Shown here: in pieces, positions 21,333 to 33,000 of the stretch
Numbering within the stretch: the first letter of the stretch is position 1
How the letters are laid out: every line of letters begins with the position of its first letter
Assembly: GCA_032716605.1 (NCBI GenBank)
Contig: CM064580.1
Coordinates: 37,368,573 to 37,432,572 of the forward strand
Length of the DNA: 64,000 bases
Reading direction: 5' to 3'
From: Paralithodes platypus
Taxonomy: Eukaryota; Arthropoda; Malacostraca; Decapoda; Lithodidae
Translations under genes and position numbers: made by a program
The notes under the pieces: generated by a model
Told to the model about the DNA's origin: nothing
Seen by the model: only the letters and a program-made list of their open reading frames with translations
Database searches by the model: none

Positions 21333-21800
21333 TTAAGGGGGGTGACCTGCCTTTTGTTCTCTCCTTTTCTCTCTTTCTCTGGCTTTTATCCATTCGGCCC
21401 CATTCAGCCTACTGTTTTAAGACGTTTACCCCCATGCAGGTGTCATTTTTTTCCTGGCGAGCGGTAGCGAGCCAGCATATAAATTTTGATTTAAATGTTT
21501 TTAACAGCAGGCTAAATTTGTGCATTTTTCGATAGAAAAATTTCTCCGGCGAAGCCGGATCTCTCCCCATAAACTGCTGGCTCGCTATCGCTGCTTTCAA
21601 GTCAAAACGGCCACACTCCGAAATGGCTACAACCAAAACGGCCACAAACCGAAATGGCCACAATCCTAAATGGCCACAATCCTAAATGGCCACAGACCGT
21701 GATGGCCACAATCCTAAATGGCCACACGGGTCACCTGCGCGCGGGTAGTGACTGGTTGAGGCCAGCCACCAGTGCTCGCACTGGTTCAATCTATTGAACT
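21333..21800 (+). mobile_element. GGTGACC foldback fused to a GGCCAC minisatellite
   Basis: Starts TTAAGGGGGGTGACCTGCC. It contains GAGCGGTAGCGAGCC, the hairpin ATTTTTCGATAGAAAAAT, CCGGCGAAGCCGG and GGCTCGCTATCGC. The expected right half is replaced at about 21597 by an array of AAATGGCCACAATCCT-like units. The array ends in CACCTGCGCGCGGGTAGTGA and a CCAGCCACCAG region. The same fusion occurs inverted at 28722-29110. Confidence 0.8.
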
Positions 21801-21964
21801 GTATATTGTCTTAGATAACAAAAATTTAAGTGAAAACACGCTCAAATAAATATATAGTTATAATATGAAATACTGCATTTATAAAATAAACATATAAACC
21901 AGTTGATGGTTTAATCACCAAACATATACATTGCATAAATACTTTAGCAAAAAGGTATAGTGTC

Positions 21965-22140
21965 ACTACTTTGCTGGAACAAATGGGCTGTAAATTCCAC
22001 ACCTATTCCCTGGCTGACTCTTCCCAAATGGTAGCTATATTATGTCAATTACTGAAGTCCCGTCTGAATTATGAGAGGGATCGGGATTTCTGGCCTACCT
22101 ATATTGAACAGGGTGTAACTATCATTGGACGATTATACTC
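21965..22140 (+). mobile_element. TA-type MITE, degraded copy 3
   Basis: AAATGGGCTGTAAATTCCAC, CTGACTCTTCCCAAATGGTAG and TTTCTGGCCTACCTATATTG match the interior and right end of the elements at 15352 and 17542. The left end is missing. Confidence 0.75.
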
Positions 22141-22155
22141 AACTTGGAAGGACCA

Positions 22156-22497
22156 TTTTTTTTTTTTTTTTTTTTTATATGTGATTGAGGGAGGCAAAAG
22201 GCAGAACTGCCTATAGCGAGTGCCTCCCCCATAGTTGAAAGAGTGACAGGGCCAAAATCAAGGGACGTTCGAGCCAAAATGCCTGGACACACTGACTTTG
22301 AAGCAATTTAAGTCATAGGAAGAGGGAAAGACTGATTCTGGGAGAGAGTTCCAGAGCTCAGCTGTTGAGTAGAAGAAAGTTTGAGAGTAACGTTTCATTC
22401 TTGGGTTGGAGAGTTGCACAGAGTAGGGGTGGGATTGAGTTGCAAGACGGGTACCACGTGCCCTACGTAAAGTGGGAGTGGAAGGGTTAATTAACAC
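22156..22497 (-). pseudogene. LINE 3' end: RT carboxyl fragment, 3' UTR and poly(A)
   Basis: A T-run at 22156-22176 is a poly(A) tail on the minus strand, preceded by a 3' UTR with CTGCCTTTTGCCTCCCTCA. Upstream, 22497-22258 encodes RGTRLATQSHPYSVQLSNP, an AELWNSLPESVFPSSYDL block and VSRHFGSNVP. This is the terminal about 80 residues of the same LINE as 9165-10330, severely 5'-truncated as is typical of target-primed insertion. Confidence 0.8.
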
Positions 22498-22580
22498 AGT
22501 ATTTGTTCCTTTGACACTTAAAGGTCCTTTCTAAGCTGAATTAAATTGTCTAATTCTAGCCAAATAAATATAATATATCT
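22484..22580. mobile_element. Half of a TTAA-family MITE
   Basis: GGTCCTTTCTAAGCTGAATTA and TTGTCTAATTCTAGCC match the right half of the TTAA MITE core. The remainder is lost. Confidence 0.45.
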
Positions 22581-22939
22581 TATACTGAGAATTAACAAAT
22601 ATGTATGAATCAAATGAGCACAATTTATTTCTATTAGTTTTCAAGCTAATGATATAAACACTAACAAAATAAGCAGTATCAACGCATCAATAGCAGACCT
22701 GCTTAATGGAAAACCTGCTGTATGTGTGGTTTTACCTTAATAAAACATGTTAAACAAAGGCAAACCTACCTGCGTTAATTATGGGTATCACTAAAAAAAC
22801 ATTTGGTTGTTGAAAAACACAATTGCATTTGAATGGCTAGATTTTATATTTAAAAGGATCAACTCAAACACTAATACAGCTTTTAAATTTAATTGGAAAT
22901 TGTAATAATTCTACTATGTTTTTTAAGACAAAACTTAGA

Positions 22940-23312
22940 AGAACATATTGACAAGAAACACGTAATTCGATAAGCTATACATGTTGACAAGGAGGTAATT
23001 TGGTAAGTTAGACACTGGACGAAAAATTATATGAAGGAGGTTCGGTATCACAGGAAACAAGACAGAAGTTTGGATCAGTGAAAGAAAGAGCAATTGTGTT
23101 ATAGCCAACATGTTGACAAGAAAGACGTAATTCGATAAGCTATATAATTCGATATATACCACAAGATGACAAGGAGGAGGTAATTTGATAAGGTAGATAC
23201 TGGAAGAAAAATTATATTGAGGAAGGGAAAGGCTAATTGTAAAGGTTCGGTATCCCGGGTAACATAACAGAACTTTGGTTCAGTGAAAGGAAGAATCGTT
23301 TTTTATAACCAA
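22940..23312. repeat. Imperfect direct duplication of about 170-200 bp
   Basis: The block from TTGACAAGAAACACGTAATTC to a TTATAGCCAAC end recurs from TTGACAAGAAAGACGTAATTC to TTATAACCAAC. Shared landmarks are GGTTCGGTATC and TCAGTGAAAG. The second copy carries two small insertions. Confidence 0.8.
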
Positions 23313-23639
23313 CTAGGCCGGGACCCTTATAAGAACATAATAACATGGGAGTCTGCAGAAAGCCGATTGGCGGGTAGCGATTTGTTACAAATTTGTTACA
23401 AATTAGTTGTGTAAGTCAATCATAATATTCTTCCTTTCATATATAGAAACTATTAGTGGATATTTTTTGTGTGGCCAACTGTACATACCTGACCACGGTC
23501 GCCTAATTAAATATGACCTTGACCTGACCCTGCCGGGAAACACCATTTATTCACAGATAGGCTCACTAACAATGCATAGAGTATTACCTCAATGGTCTTA
23601 TGTAGCTTGCGGGACTTTGACATCGGCCTCCAGTATTTT

Positions 23640-23735
23640 CTCTTTCAGTAAATGTATGTGAGTGTGTATGTATGTGTGTTTGTGTATGTATATATATGAT
23701 TATATACAAGAGTATATATATATATATATATATAG
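23640..23735. repeat. TG/TA-rich microsatellite
   Basis: TGTATGTGTGT region followed by a short (TA)n. The next sequence, ATTCCAGGATACCATACAGG at 23742, is the repeat also seen at 19321. Confidence 0.75.
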
Positions 23736-23939
23736 GATCCCTATTCCAGGATACCATACAGGGATTTTTACAAGTATCCCCAAACAACTCTGGTTGAAAT
23801 TGATTTAAGCATAGACAATCGTCCTAACTGTAAGGGGTTGAACCAAGACCAGAGTATAACCACATTTAGTGAGTTATAATATATGTATATATATAGATAT
23901 AGATATAGATATCTACACGGAAATCTGCAGAGGGGCCTA

Positions 23940-24420
23940 CTGGCCCCACCCAAGGCAGATCTCTTTCACACCCATCGAATGCCATTCATATGACTATCCC
24001 TATTACGTCCACGGTTTCTGAGCTGATTAAATTACTAGGTGATTTATTCCACATATCACCTACCTAAGTTCACCTACCTCCACAGCATTATTTCCAAATC
24101 AATGCTTATCCATGGTTTTGTTAAAGAGGAATTTGTCTCGCTTGTATCAAGTTTTACGGGTTATTTCGCAATCATTCAGCTTTAGTACTTTACTAATGTC
24201 CCCTTTGTTTATTCCTTCATCCATTTAACACCTCTATCATATCTCCTCTACAGCTTCATCTTTCTAATGAATGTAAACCAACGGTTTTTAAACTATCTTC
24301 GTATGATAACTGTCTAAAATATTTGGATAATGTTTGTCATTCTACGGTAGATTGCCTTTAGAGAATCTTAATGCATTCTATAATAAAATGCAGGGGGCTA
24401 GGAATCCTCCTCCCCTTGAA
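23940..24420 (-). pseudogene. CR1-like LINE carboxyl-end relic
   Basis: The minus strand, with several stops and frame changes, reads FIRKMKL, a GVKWMKE-like block, then CEITR, KFLFN-like and WNHLPS-like pieces. These resemble the RRYRGDMIEVFK and LPSNLI blocks of the CR1-like copy at 55030-56070. Highly decayed and only recognisable by block order. It probably belongs with 24590-24990, which lies upstream on the same strand. Confidence 0.5.
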
Positions 24421-24447
24421 CAATTTTCCTACTCAACGAGACAGAGA

Positions 24448-24580
24448 AAGGGGCGAGTGAACACGAAAGTGGTCCAAGAAACCTAAGAATTGGAACTTTA
24501 AAGGTTCTGTTCGGTCTCTGTCTCGAGTCGGTCACCCCCAGCAATGGGGTATGTGCATGAGTATATACATACATTCAAAC
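24448..24580 (-). repeat. Interspersed repeat (GGGGGT family), copy B
   Basis: Reverse orientation of 19074-19206, landmarks GAACACGAAAGTGGTCC, AAGAATTGGAACTTTAAAG and CCCCCAGCAATGGGGTAT. Confidence 0.75.
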
Positions 24581-24589
24581 ATAATAAGG

Positions 24590-24990
24590 GCACCGAAACT
24601 GAACAGCATAATCCATAATCATGAGGTCTCGCTAATGACTATATATATATATATAAAGTTTCAAGATAGCATTAGCAGTTCTGTTACACTCCTAGAGATG
24701 AACCTGAGAATCCTGTTTGCCTTTTTACGAAAGCTTATACATTGTTTCCTACCCTTCAGTTCATTGCTAATAAACACACCCAAAGTTTTCTCACAGTCTG
24801 AGATTTGTGATTCCGTATTAGCAAGTATATATTTTGCATTTGTATTCACCGTCCTTATCTTTAATACTTTGCATGTATTAATGTTAAATGCCACATGCCA
24901 ATATACTAACCAATCATGTAAAGTATCTAGATTACTTTGGAGGTACTCTATAGCACTATCCGATTCTACTTGTCTCCCCAATCTGGAATA
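24590..24990 (-). pseudogene. CR1-like LINE RT thumb fragment
   Basis: The minus-strand frame encodes YLQSNLDTLHDWLVYWHVAF, a CKVLKI block, SDCEKTLGVFISNELKGRKQ and KKANRILRFISRSV. This order (NLD..L..W, CKVL, KDLGV-like, QC..KKAN.ILGFI) is the region after the YADD box in CR1-like RTs and parallels 55459-55800. The 5' end is lost in an (ATT)/(AT) patch near 24995. Broken by truncation at both ends. Confidence 0.78.
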
Positions 24991-25330
24991 TATAATTATT
25001 ATAATAATTATGACTATATACACATTGGTAGGTAGTAGGGGTAGGCAGCCCCGCCCAGGGAAGTACTACCGCCAAGGTTTCGGGAGACTCAGGGAATAGC
25101 CTGAATTCCATTTTCTCTCCCAGGCCTTGGTAGCTGGATACATATCTTTCTGCCTCACACATCAGGGGTATCAGGAAAACCCTCTTTATACAACATACAC
25201 ATCCAACTTCACGACATTGCCCTACATCGCTATCCTCTATCCATAAAACACTACTCTTCCCACTACATATCATACATGTAACACCATACACCTTTACCAA
25301 ATAAATATGGCAGTGCAATTGTTAAGAGCA
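24991..25330 (-). other. Unrecognised open region beside LINEs
   Basis: A minus-strand frame (25318-24956) is cysteine-rich (for example TCMICSG and GCVCCIK) and ends with a PWAGLPTPTTYQ segment. I do not recognise a domain. The DNA CAGCCCCGCCCAGGGAAG looks like part of an interspersed repeat. It could be the 5' untranslated part of the LINE that follows; I would not call it a gene. Confidence 0.3.
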
Positions 25331-25404
25331 AACCTGGTGGTCCCTCGGATATCCACCCCCGGCAGGGTTGGGTCGTTGACACAGGGCCCTCCCGGTCGTC
25401 ATCA

Positions 25405-28304
25405 TGCGACTGTGTCAAGAGCATTGCAACGTCCCAAAGCTGCTCGTCGGTGCAGCTTTTTTTTAGTAATATAAGGGGACTTCACTCTAACATCAATTCT
25501 GTACACCAATTTCTTCAAGCAGAATCCCCTACTCTCCTTTTTTTGACAGAGACTCAAGTAACATCCACATCTGACACGTCTGGATTTAATTTTCCAGGTT
25601 ATCAACTGCTCCAAAATTTCAGACCTAAGGGAGGTGTATGTTGCTTCGCAAAATCTGAAATTGCCCTGGAGGAGGTTACTAGTTTCAATTGTCCCTATTT
25701 TGATTATTCTATATACAAATTAATTTCTGCTGGTAAATTTAAATACATATGTGTTGCATCTACCGTTCCCCAAATACTCCTCCAGAGCAAAGTCTTTTTG
25801 ATTCTCTGTCCTCACAACTCCGTGTCCTCAACTTAAATGCTTCTTCTGAAATCACTGTGTTGGGTGATTTTAATGTCCATAATGTTGAATGGCTCACTCA
25901 TTCAGCCAGGACTGATGATGCTGGTCTTGAATGTGAGCTATTTGCAGACTCATTTAATCTCACTCAACTAGTCAACCAACCCACCCGTGTACCAGATAAT
26001 CCTAATCATAATTCCCACCTACTGGACTTATTTTTAACAACCAATTCAGAAAATTATGATGTTACAGTGAGGTCCCCGCTTGGATCTTCTGATCACTGTC
26101 TGATACAGGCCACCTGTCTATCACCTACCACACCTTCCCACTCTGAACCTGTTTTGGTGACTAAATGGCATTATGATAGGGCAGACTGGGAGGGTCTTCA
26201 AGGTTTCTTTATTGATATTCCCTGGACCTCTTTCTTTTCTAATGATGCACACTCCACCTTGAGCCACATACAAGATTTTGTAAAAATTGGAATGGAAACT
26301 TTTATTCCTCATCAAAAGTACAGTAAAAGATCTAATTCACCTAAATGGTTTGACCATAATTGTGCTAGAGTAACTGAACAAAAAGCAATAGCCTACAATG
26401 CATACACAAGATCAAAAACACATGAAGCCTTTAATTACTTTAGAAACATCAGAAATCATGCCAAAACTGTATTAAACCTAACTAAATCAAACTTTCTCCA
26501 CAAGCAGGCAAATAAACTTCTAAATAATCCAAATGATAACAAAATATTTTGGTCTACTCTTAACTCATTTAAATCCAACTTCACTACTGCTTCATCCATT
26601 CCACCATTAAAATCTCCGACTGGCAATCTTGTAAGTGACCCACGAGGTAAAGCTAACCTTCTTGCGGATATTTTCTCCGCCAACTCAACCTTAGATGAAA
26701 TAAATCAAGATGTCCCTGTACTTAATTTTAATTCGCCTGAAATTCCCTCACTTAAGATCCACACCAGACATGTCAAAACTATTTTGCAGAATCTCTCAGT
26801 AGATAAGGCTCCTGGTCCAGATGAAATTCCTCCAATAGTACTTAAGAATTGCTCCTTGGTGCTCGCTCCTGTATTGGCAAAATTTTTCCGTCTGTGTACT
26901 CATACCTCATGTTTCCCAGTACCCTGGAAAGAAGCAAACATCCATCCAGTTCCTAAAAAAGGTGCCTCTTCAGATCCATCAAACTACAGACCAATAGCTA
27001 TAACTTCCACTCTTGGTAAAGTCTTTGAAATTATATTAAATAATCACATAATTAAGCATCTTGAGAATAATAAATTAATCAGTGATAGGCAATATGGTTT
27101 TAGACGATGTCGATCAACTGCAGACATGCTTTGCCTTCTTACGCATCAAATCAACCAAGCTACAGACCAACGTGGTGAAACACATACAATAGCACTGGAT
27201 ATATCAAAGGCATTTGATAGAGTCTGGCATCAATCCTTATTGTCGAAGATGTCACACTACGGCCTTGCATCATTAGTTCCACTAATTTCTTCTTATCTTC
27301 ATAACAGAAAAATACGTGTAATGGTAGATGGCCTTTATTCTCAATTTCACTCAATAAATGCTGGTGTTCCCCAGGGATCAGTTTTGGCCCCAATTTTGTT
27401 CCTCATTCATATCAATGATCTCATATCTACCACTCATAATCCAATACATTCCTATGCAGATGACTCAACACTCCACAGTTCCTTCACATTTACCAATTCT
27501 TTCACCCAACCCGATCTTACAAATTCAAAAATAAACACTGCAATTTCTCTGAACCAGGACCTTTCTAGAATTAATGGATGGGGACAAAAGAATCTGGTTT
27601 CCTTTAATGCACAGAAAACCAAGTACATTCAATTTTCTAACCGACAGAATCTCACTGACTCCCTTATATTTTTTAATGATGTAAATATTCCCACTTCCCC
27701 TAGTATTGACATTCTCGGTGTAACATTAACTACTAACTTGAGCTGGACACATTATGTTAGAAGCATTGCTAAGAATGCCTCTAAAAAACTGGGACTCCTG
27801 TACAGAGTTCGAGAATTCTTCACTGACGAGCAGTTGGCCGTAATATATAAAAGTCATGTGCGTTCTCAGATGGATTACTGTTCACCTCTGTGGGGTGGAA
27901 GTGGAGTGGTTGCATTGAGGCAGTTGGACAAAATTCAAAATAAAGCTATTAGATTAATCAATAACCCTGCAATCACACAGGACCTTCCTACATTATCCAT
28001 ACGAAGAAACGTTGCATCCCTTGCATTATTCTACAGATATTTTCACAGTAATTGTTCCGAGGAACTTGCTTCAATTGTGCCGCCTCTCCACATCTTTCCC
28101 CGTAGAACTAGGGCAGCTGAGAGCGCCCATGAATTTACACTTTCTCCTCCACAATGCAGAACTTCTGCATATCAGAATTCATTTATCCCCAGAGCTACTA
28201 CTCTTTGGAATTCACTTCCCTCGAATTGCTTTCCACAAACTTACAATCTACAAATGTTTAAATCCAGTTGTTACAAACATTTTATGAATGGAGGATGCCT
28301 TTAG
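25405..28304 (+). pseudogene. APE-type LINE ORF2: endonuclease and reverse transcriptase
   Basis: The apurinic-like endonuclease starts near 25450 (FFSNIRGLHSN, LFLTETQ). It is shifted at about 25745-25755 by a small insertion and continues in the 25749-28304 frame: CCIYRSPNTP, VLGDFNVHN and the terminal SDHCLIQ motif. RT follows with APGPDEIPP, NYRPIAITS, DISKAFDRVWHQ, GVPQGSVLAP and the catalytic YADD at 27453-27464. The carboxyl region is RRNVASLALFYRYFH and TTLWNSLPSN. 851 codons are uninterrupted after the frameshift. No ORF1 is visible upstream, so it is 5'-truncated or ORF1 has diverged. It is the most complete poly(A)-type LINE here. Clade is jockey/CR1/L2-like by motif style; I cannot resolve it further. 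Integration is by target-primed reverse transcription in the nucleus. Confidence 0.9.
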
Positions 28305-28434
28305 GCACATGGACCTTTTTGTTTTATCTGTGTTTTTCCTTCCTCGGTTCATTGTCTCTTTAAAAAAAAAAAAAAAAAAAAAAACATTATAGGACCACTA
28401 GCGCTATGACCATCACAAAAAAAAAAAAAAAATC
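28305..28434 (+). other. LINE 3' UTR and poly(A) tails
   Basis: A short 3' UTR, then an A-run at about 28362-28384, a 35-bp spacer, and a second A-run at 28418-28432. The two runs suggest a small internal duplication or a transduced 3' flank. Confidence 0.8.
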
Positions 28435-28721
28435 TACTGTATATCTATCTATCTAGCCTATCTATATACTGTATATGTATCTCTCTCTCTATTAAATTAA
28501 ATAGTGAACAATAAGTTCATTAATCAATGTATTAATGGAATTTACGCGTGATGGGTATCATCCGTCAATTGGTATCTTATATTTATACATATTTCATATT
28601 ACATTTGAACGATATTTGTACTGCATATCCTTTGCCAATAACTGTTAATATAGTTCAATAGATCACAAAAAAATGTTAATCTGAGTTATGGATTGAACCA
28701 AGATATACTGTATATCTTGGA

Positions 28722-29110
28722 TTGAACCAGTACGAGCGCTGGTGGCTGGCCTCAACCAGTCACTACCCGCGCGCAGGTGACCCGTGTGACCATTTCGGTC
28801 TGTGGCCATTAAGGATTGTGGCCATCACGGTCTGTGGCCAATTAGGATTGTGGCCATTTCCGTTTGTGGCCATTTCGGTTAGGGGCCGTTTTGGTTGTGG
28901 CCATTTCGGTTGTGGCCATTTCGGAGTGTGGCCGTTTTGACCTGCTTCCCTATCGCTCGCCAGAAAAAATATCGACACCTAGATGGGGATAAACGTCTTA
29001 AAACAGTAGGCTGAATGGGGCTGAATGGATACAAGCCAGAGAGAGAAAGGAAAGGAGAGAGAAAAAGGATATAAGCTGACAACAGATAATGCCGGACAAA
29101 TGACTCACCG
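28722..29110 (-). mobile_element. GGCCAC minisatellite fused to GGTGACC foldback, inverted copy
   Basis: Mirror of 21333-21800. It starts ACCAGTACGAGCGCTGG, then CTACCCGCGCGCAGGTGACC. About ten 15-18-bp units of GTGGCCATTTCGG type follow, then CTATCGCTCGCCAG, ATCGACACCTAGATGGGGAT, and TACAAGCCAGAGAGAG. The outer GGTCACCCCC end is missing. Confidence 0.8.
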
Positions 29111-29123
29111 GTGCTGCCGTGAT

Positions 29124-29466
29124 TAGGTGACCTGTTTTTGTTCTGTCCTTTTCTATCTTTCTCTGGCTTGTATCCATTTGGCCCCATTCAGCCTACTGTT
29201 TTAAGACGTTTATCCCCATCCAGGTGTCAATTTTTTATTTTTGTTTGACAGCAGGCTAAATTTGTAATTTTTTCGATAGAAAAATTTCTCCGGCGAAGTC
29301 GAATTTCTTCATATAATGCTGGCTCGCTATCGCTCGCCAGGAAGAAATCGACACCTAGATGGGGATAAACGTCTTAAAATAATTGGCTGAATGGGGCCGA
29401 CTGGTTACAAGCCAGAGAAAGAGAGAAAAGGACAGAAATAAAAAAAAACAGGTCACCCCCCTTAAG
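29124..29466 (+). mobile_element. GGTGACC-type foldback element, complete
   Basis: About 343 bp, nearly all inverted repeat. Left: TAGGTGACCTGTTTTTGTTC, a CTCTGGCTTGTATCC block and GCCCCATTCAGCC. Right: GGCTGAATGGGGC, GTTACAAGCCAGAG, AACAGGTCACCCCCCTTAA. The centre holds TTTTTCGATAGAAAAAT and GGCTCGCTATCGCTCGCC. Confidence 0.85.
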
Positions 29467-29664
29467 GTGACGTGCTTAGTTCACGAGAGGAATAGTCTAA
29501 AGCACCATAGAAACATTTGGGGCTGTCAGAATAGGCGAGGACACTTTTTTTCTCTTTCTCTCCCCTTTTATTTTATCTATCTTCTTATTTATGGTAGGCT
29601 GGTGATGTCTGCCTCCCTCCTGGCCATATTGATTATCACGACTTGTAAAATGGCCAGTCAGCCA

Positions 29665-29667
<3 letters not shown>

Positions 29668-29726
<59 letters not shown>
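29668..29726. repeat. (TG)n microsatellite
   Basis: Uninterrupted GT dinucleotides. Confidence 0.97.
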
Positions 29727-30044
29727 GGGGGGAAGCTAAAGTTGCTGACTCTCGTGGCTGGTCACAAAGGCACGAGCGTTGGGTAGTCTTAAAGTCCTAA
29801 CTACGAGAGGCTCTTCTGAAAATATTGGTGGCATCGATTTTCACCTCCTATTTCTTTGTTTAAATCTATTATAGACATGTTGTTGATACAAACACACAAA
29901 TATACAATCAGTTTGTACCTATTACACACATGTTGTTGATACAAACACGTAAGTATACAATCAGCTTGTACTGAAGTCTGGTACGCTGGCGAAAGTTGTA
30001 TTCCAGAGGAATACAAGAGACTTCCTGTCTTTAAAGTTGGCATG

Positions 30045-33000
30045 GGTAGGTAAAATATAATAGTGTGGTGGTAGACTATAATAGTGTGGTGGTAGAATAT
30101 AATAGTGTGGTGGTAGAATATAATAAGTGTGGTGGTAGAATATAATAGTGTGGTGGTTGGTGGTAGAAATAATAAGTGTGGTGGTAGACTATAATCTGTG
30201 GTGGTAGAATAATAGTGTGGTGGTAGAATATAATAGTGTGGTGGTAGAATATAATAGTGTGGTGGTAGAATATAATAGTGTGGTGGTAGAATATAATAGT
30301 GTGGTGGTATAATATAATAGTGTGGTGGTAGAATATAGTGTGGTGGTAGAATATAATAAGTGTGGTGGTACATTAATAGTGTGGGGGGTAGAATATAATA
30401 GTGTGGTGGTAGAATATAATAAGTGTGGTGGTAGAATATAATAGTGTGGTGGTAGAATATAATAGTGTGGTGGTAGAATATAATAGTGTGGTAGACTATA
30501 ATAGGTGGGAGTAATAGTGTGGTGGTAGAATATAATAGTGTGGTGGTAGAATATAATAGTGTGGTGGTGGTAGAATATAATAGTGTGGTGGTAGAATATA
30601 ATAGTGTGGTGGTAGAATATAATAGTGTGGTGGTGGAATATAATAGTGTGGTGGTAGAATATAATAGTGTGGTGGTAGAATATAATAAGTGTGGTGGTAA
30701 AATATAATAGTGTGGTGGTAGAATATAATAGTGTGGTGGTAGAATATAATAGTGTGGTGGTAGAATATAATAGTGTGGTGGTAGAATATAATAGTATGGT
30801 GGTGGTAGAATATAATAGTGTGGTGGTAGAATATAATAAGTGTGGTGGTATAATATAATAGTGTGGTGGTAGAATATAATTGTGGTGGTAGAATATAATA
30901 AGTGTGGTGGTACATTATAATAGTGTGGTGGTGGTAGAATATAATAGTGTGGTGGTAGAATATAATAAGTGTGGTGGTAGAATATAATAGTGTGGTGGTA
31001 GAATATAATAGTGTGGTGGTAGAATATAATAAGTGTGGTGGTACATTATAATAGTGTGGTGGTGGTAGAATATAATAGTGTGGTGGTAGAATATAATAGT
31101 GTGGTGGTAGAATATAATAGTGTGGTGGTAGAATATAATAGTGTGGTGGTAGAATATGTGGTGGTAGAATCTAAGTGTGGTGGTAGAATATAATAGTGTG
31201 GTGGTAGAATATAATAAGTGTGGTGGTAGACTATAATAGTGTGGTGGTAGAATATAATAGTGTGGTGGTAGAATATAATAGTGTGTTAGAATATAATAGT
31301 GGTGGTAGAATATATAGTGTGGTGGTAGAAAATAGTGTGGTGGTGTAGAATATAATAGTGTGGTGGTAGAATATAATAGTGTGGTAGAATATAAAGTGTG
31401 GTGGTAGAGTAATAGTTTGGTGGTAGAATATAATAGTCTGGTGGTAGAATATAATAGTCTGGTGGTAGAATATAATAGTCTGGTGGTAGAATATAATAGT
31501 CTGGTGGTAGAATATAATAGTCTGGTGGTGGAATATAATAGTCTGGTGGTAGAATATAATAGTCTGGTGGTAGAATATAATAGTCTGGTGGTAGAATATA
31601 ATAGTCTGGTGGTAGAATATAATAGTGTGGTGGTAGAATATAATAGTGTGGTGGTAGAATATAATAGTGTGGGTAGAATATAGTAGTGTGTGGTAGAATA
31701 TAATAGTGTGGTGGTAGAATATATAGTGTGATGTGAATATATAGGTGTGGTAGAATATAATAGTGTGGTGGTGGAAATATAGTGTGGTGGTAATATAATA
31801 GTGTGGTGGTAGAATATAATAGGTGTGGTAGAATATAATAGTGTGGTGGTAGAATATAATAAGTGTGGTGGTAGAATATAATAAGTGTGGTGGTAGAATA
31901 TAATAAGTGTGGTGGTAGAATATAATAGTGTGATGGTGGAATATAATGGTGTGGTGGTGGAATATAATCGTCTGGTGGTAGTATAAAATAGTCTGGTGGT
32001 AAAATATAATAGTGTGGTGGTAGAATATAATAGTGTGGTGGTAGAATATAATAGTGTGGTGGTAGAATATAATAGTGTGGTGGTAGAATATAATAGTGTG
32101 GTGGTGGAATATAATAGTGTGGTGGTAGAATATAGTGGTGGTAGAATATAATAGTGTGATGGTGGAATATAATAGTGTGGTGGTAGAATATAATAGTGTG
32201 GTGGTAGAATATAGTAGTGTGGTGGTAGAATATAATAGTGTGGTGGTGGAATATAATACTGTGGTGGTAGAATATAATAGTGTGGTGGTGGTAGAATATA
32301 ATAGTGTGGTGGTAGAATATAATAGTGTGGTGGTAGAATATAATAGTGGTAGAATATAATAGTGTGGTGGTAGAATATAGTGTGGTGGTAGAATATAATA
32401 GTGGTGGTAGAATATAATAGTGTGGTGGTAGAATATAATAGTGTGGTGGTAGAATATAATAGTGTGGTGGTAGAATATAATAGTGTGGTGGTAGAATATA
32501 ATAGTGTGGTGGTAGAATATAATAAGTGTGGTGGTAGAATATAATAGTGTGATGGTGGAATATAATGGTGTGGTGGTGGAATATAATAGTGTGGTGGTAG
32601 AATATATTAGTGTGGTGGTGGTAGAATATAATAGTGTGGTGGTGGTAGAATATAATAGTGTGGTGGTAGAATATAATAGTGTGGTGGTAGAATATAATAG
32701 TGTGGTGGTAGAATATAATAGTGTGGTGGTAGAATATAATAGTGTGGTGGTAGAATATAATAGTGTCGTGGTAGAATATAATAGTGTGGTGGTAGAATAT
32801 AATAGTGTGGTGGTAGAATATAATAGTGTGGTGGTAGAATATAATAGTGTGGGGGGAGGATATAATAGTGTACTGGTAGAATTGTGTGGTGGTAGAATAT
32901 AATAGTGTGGTGGTAGAATATAATAGTGTGGTGGTAGAATATAATAGTGTGGTGGTAGATGGTGGTAGAATATAATAGTGTGGTGGTGGTAGAATATAAT

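Noticed and set aside
28722..28978. Short ORFs with FGLWPLRIVAI or NGHNPNWPQ repeats
   Set aside because: They lie in the GTGGCCATTTCGG minisatellite of a foldback composite and change phase with unit length.
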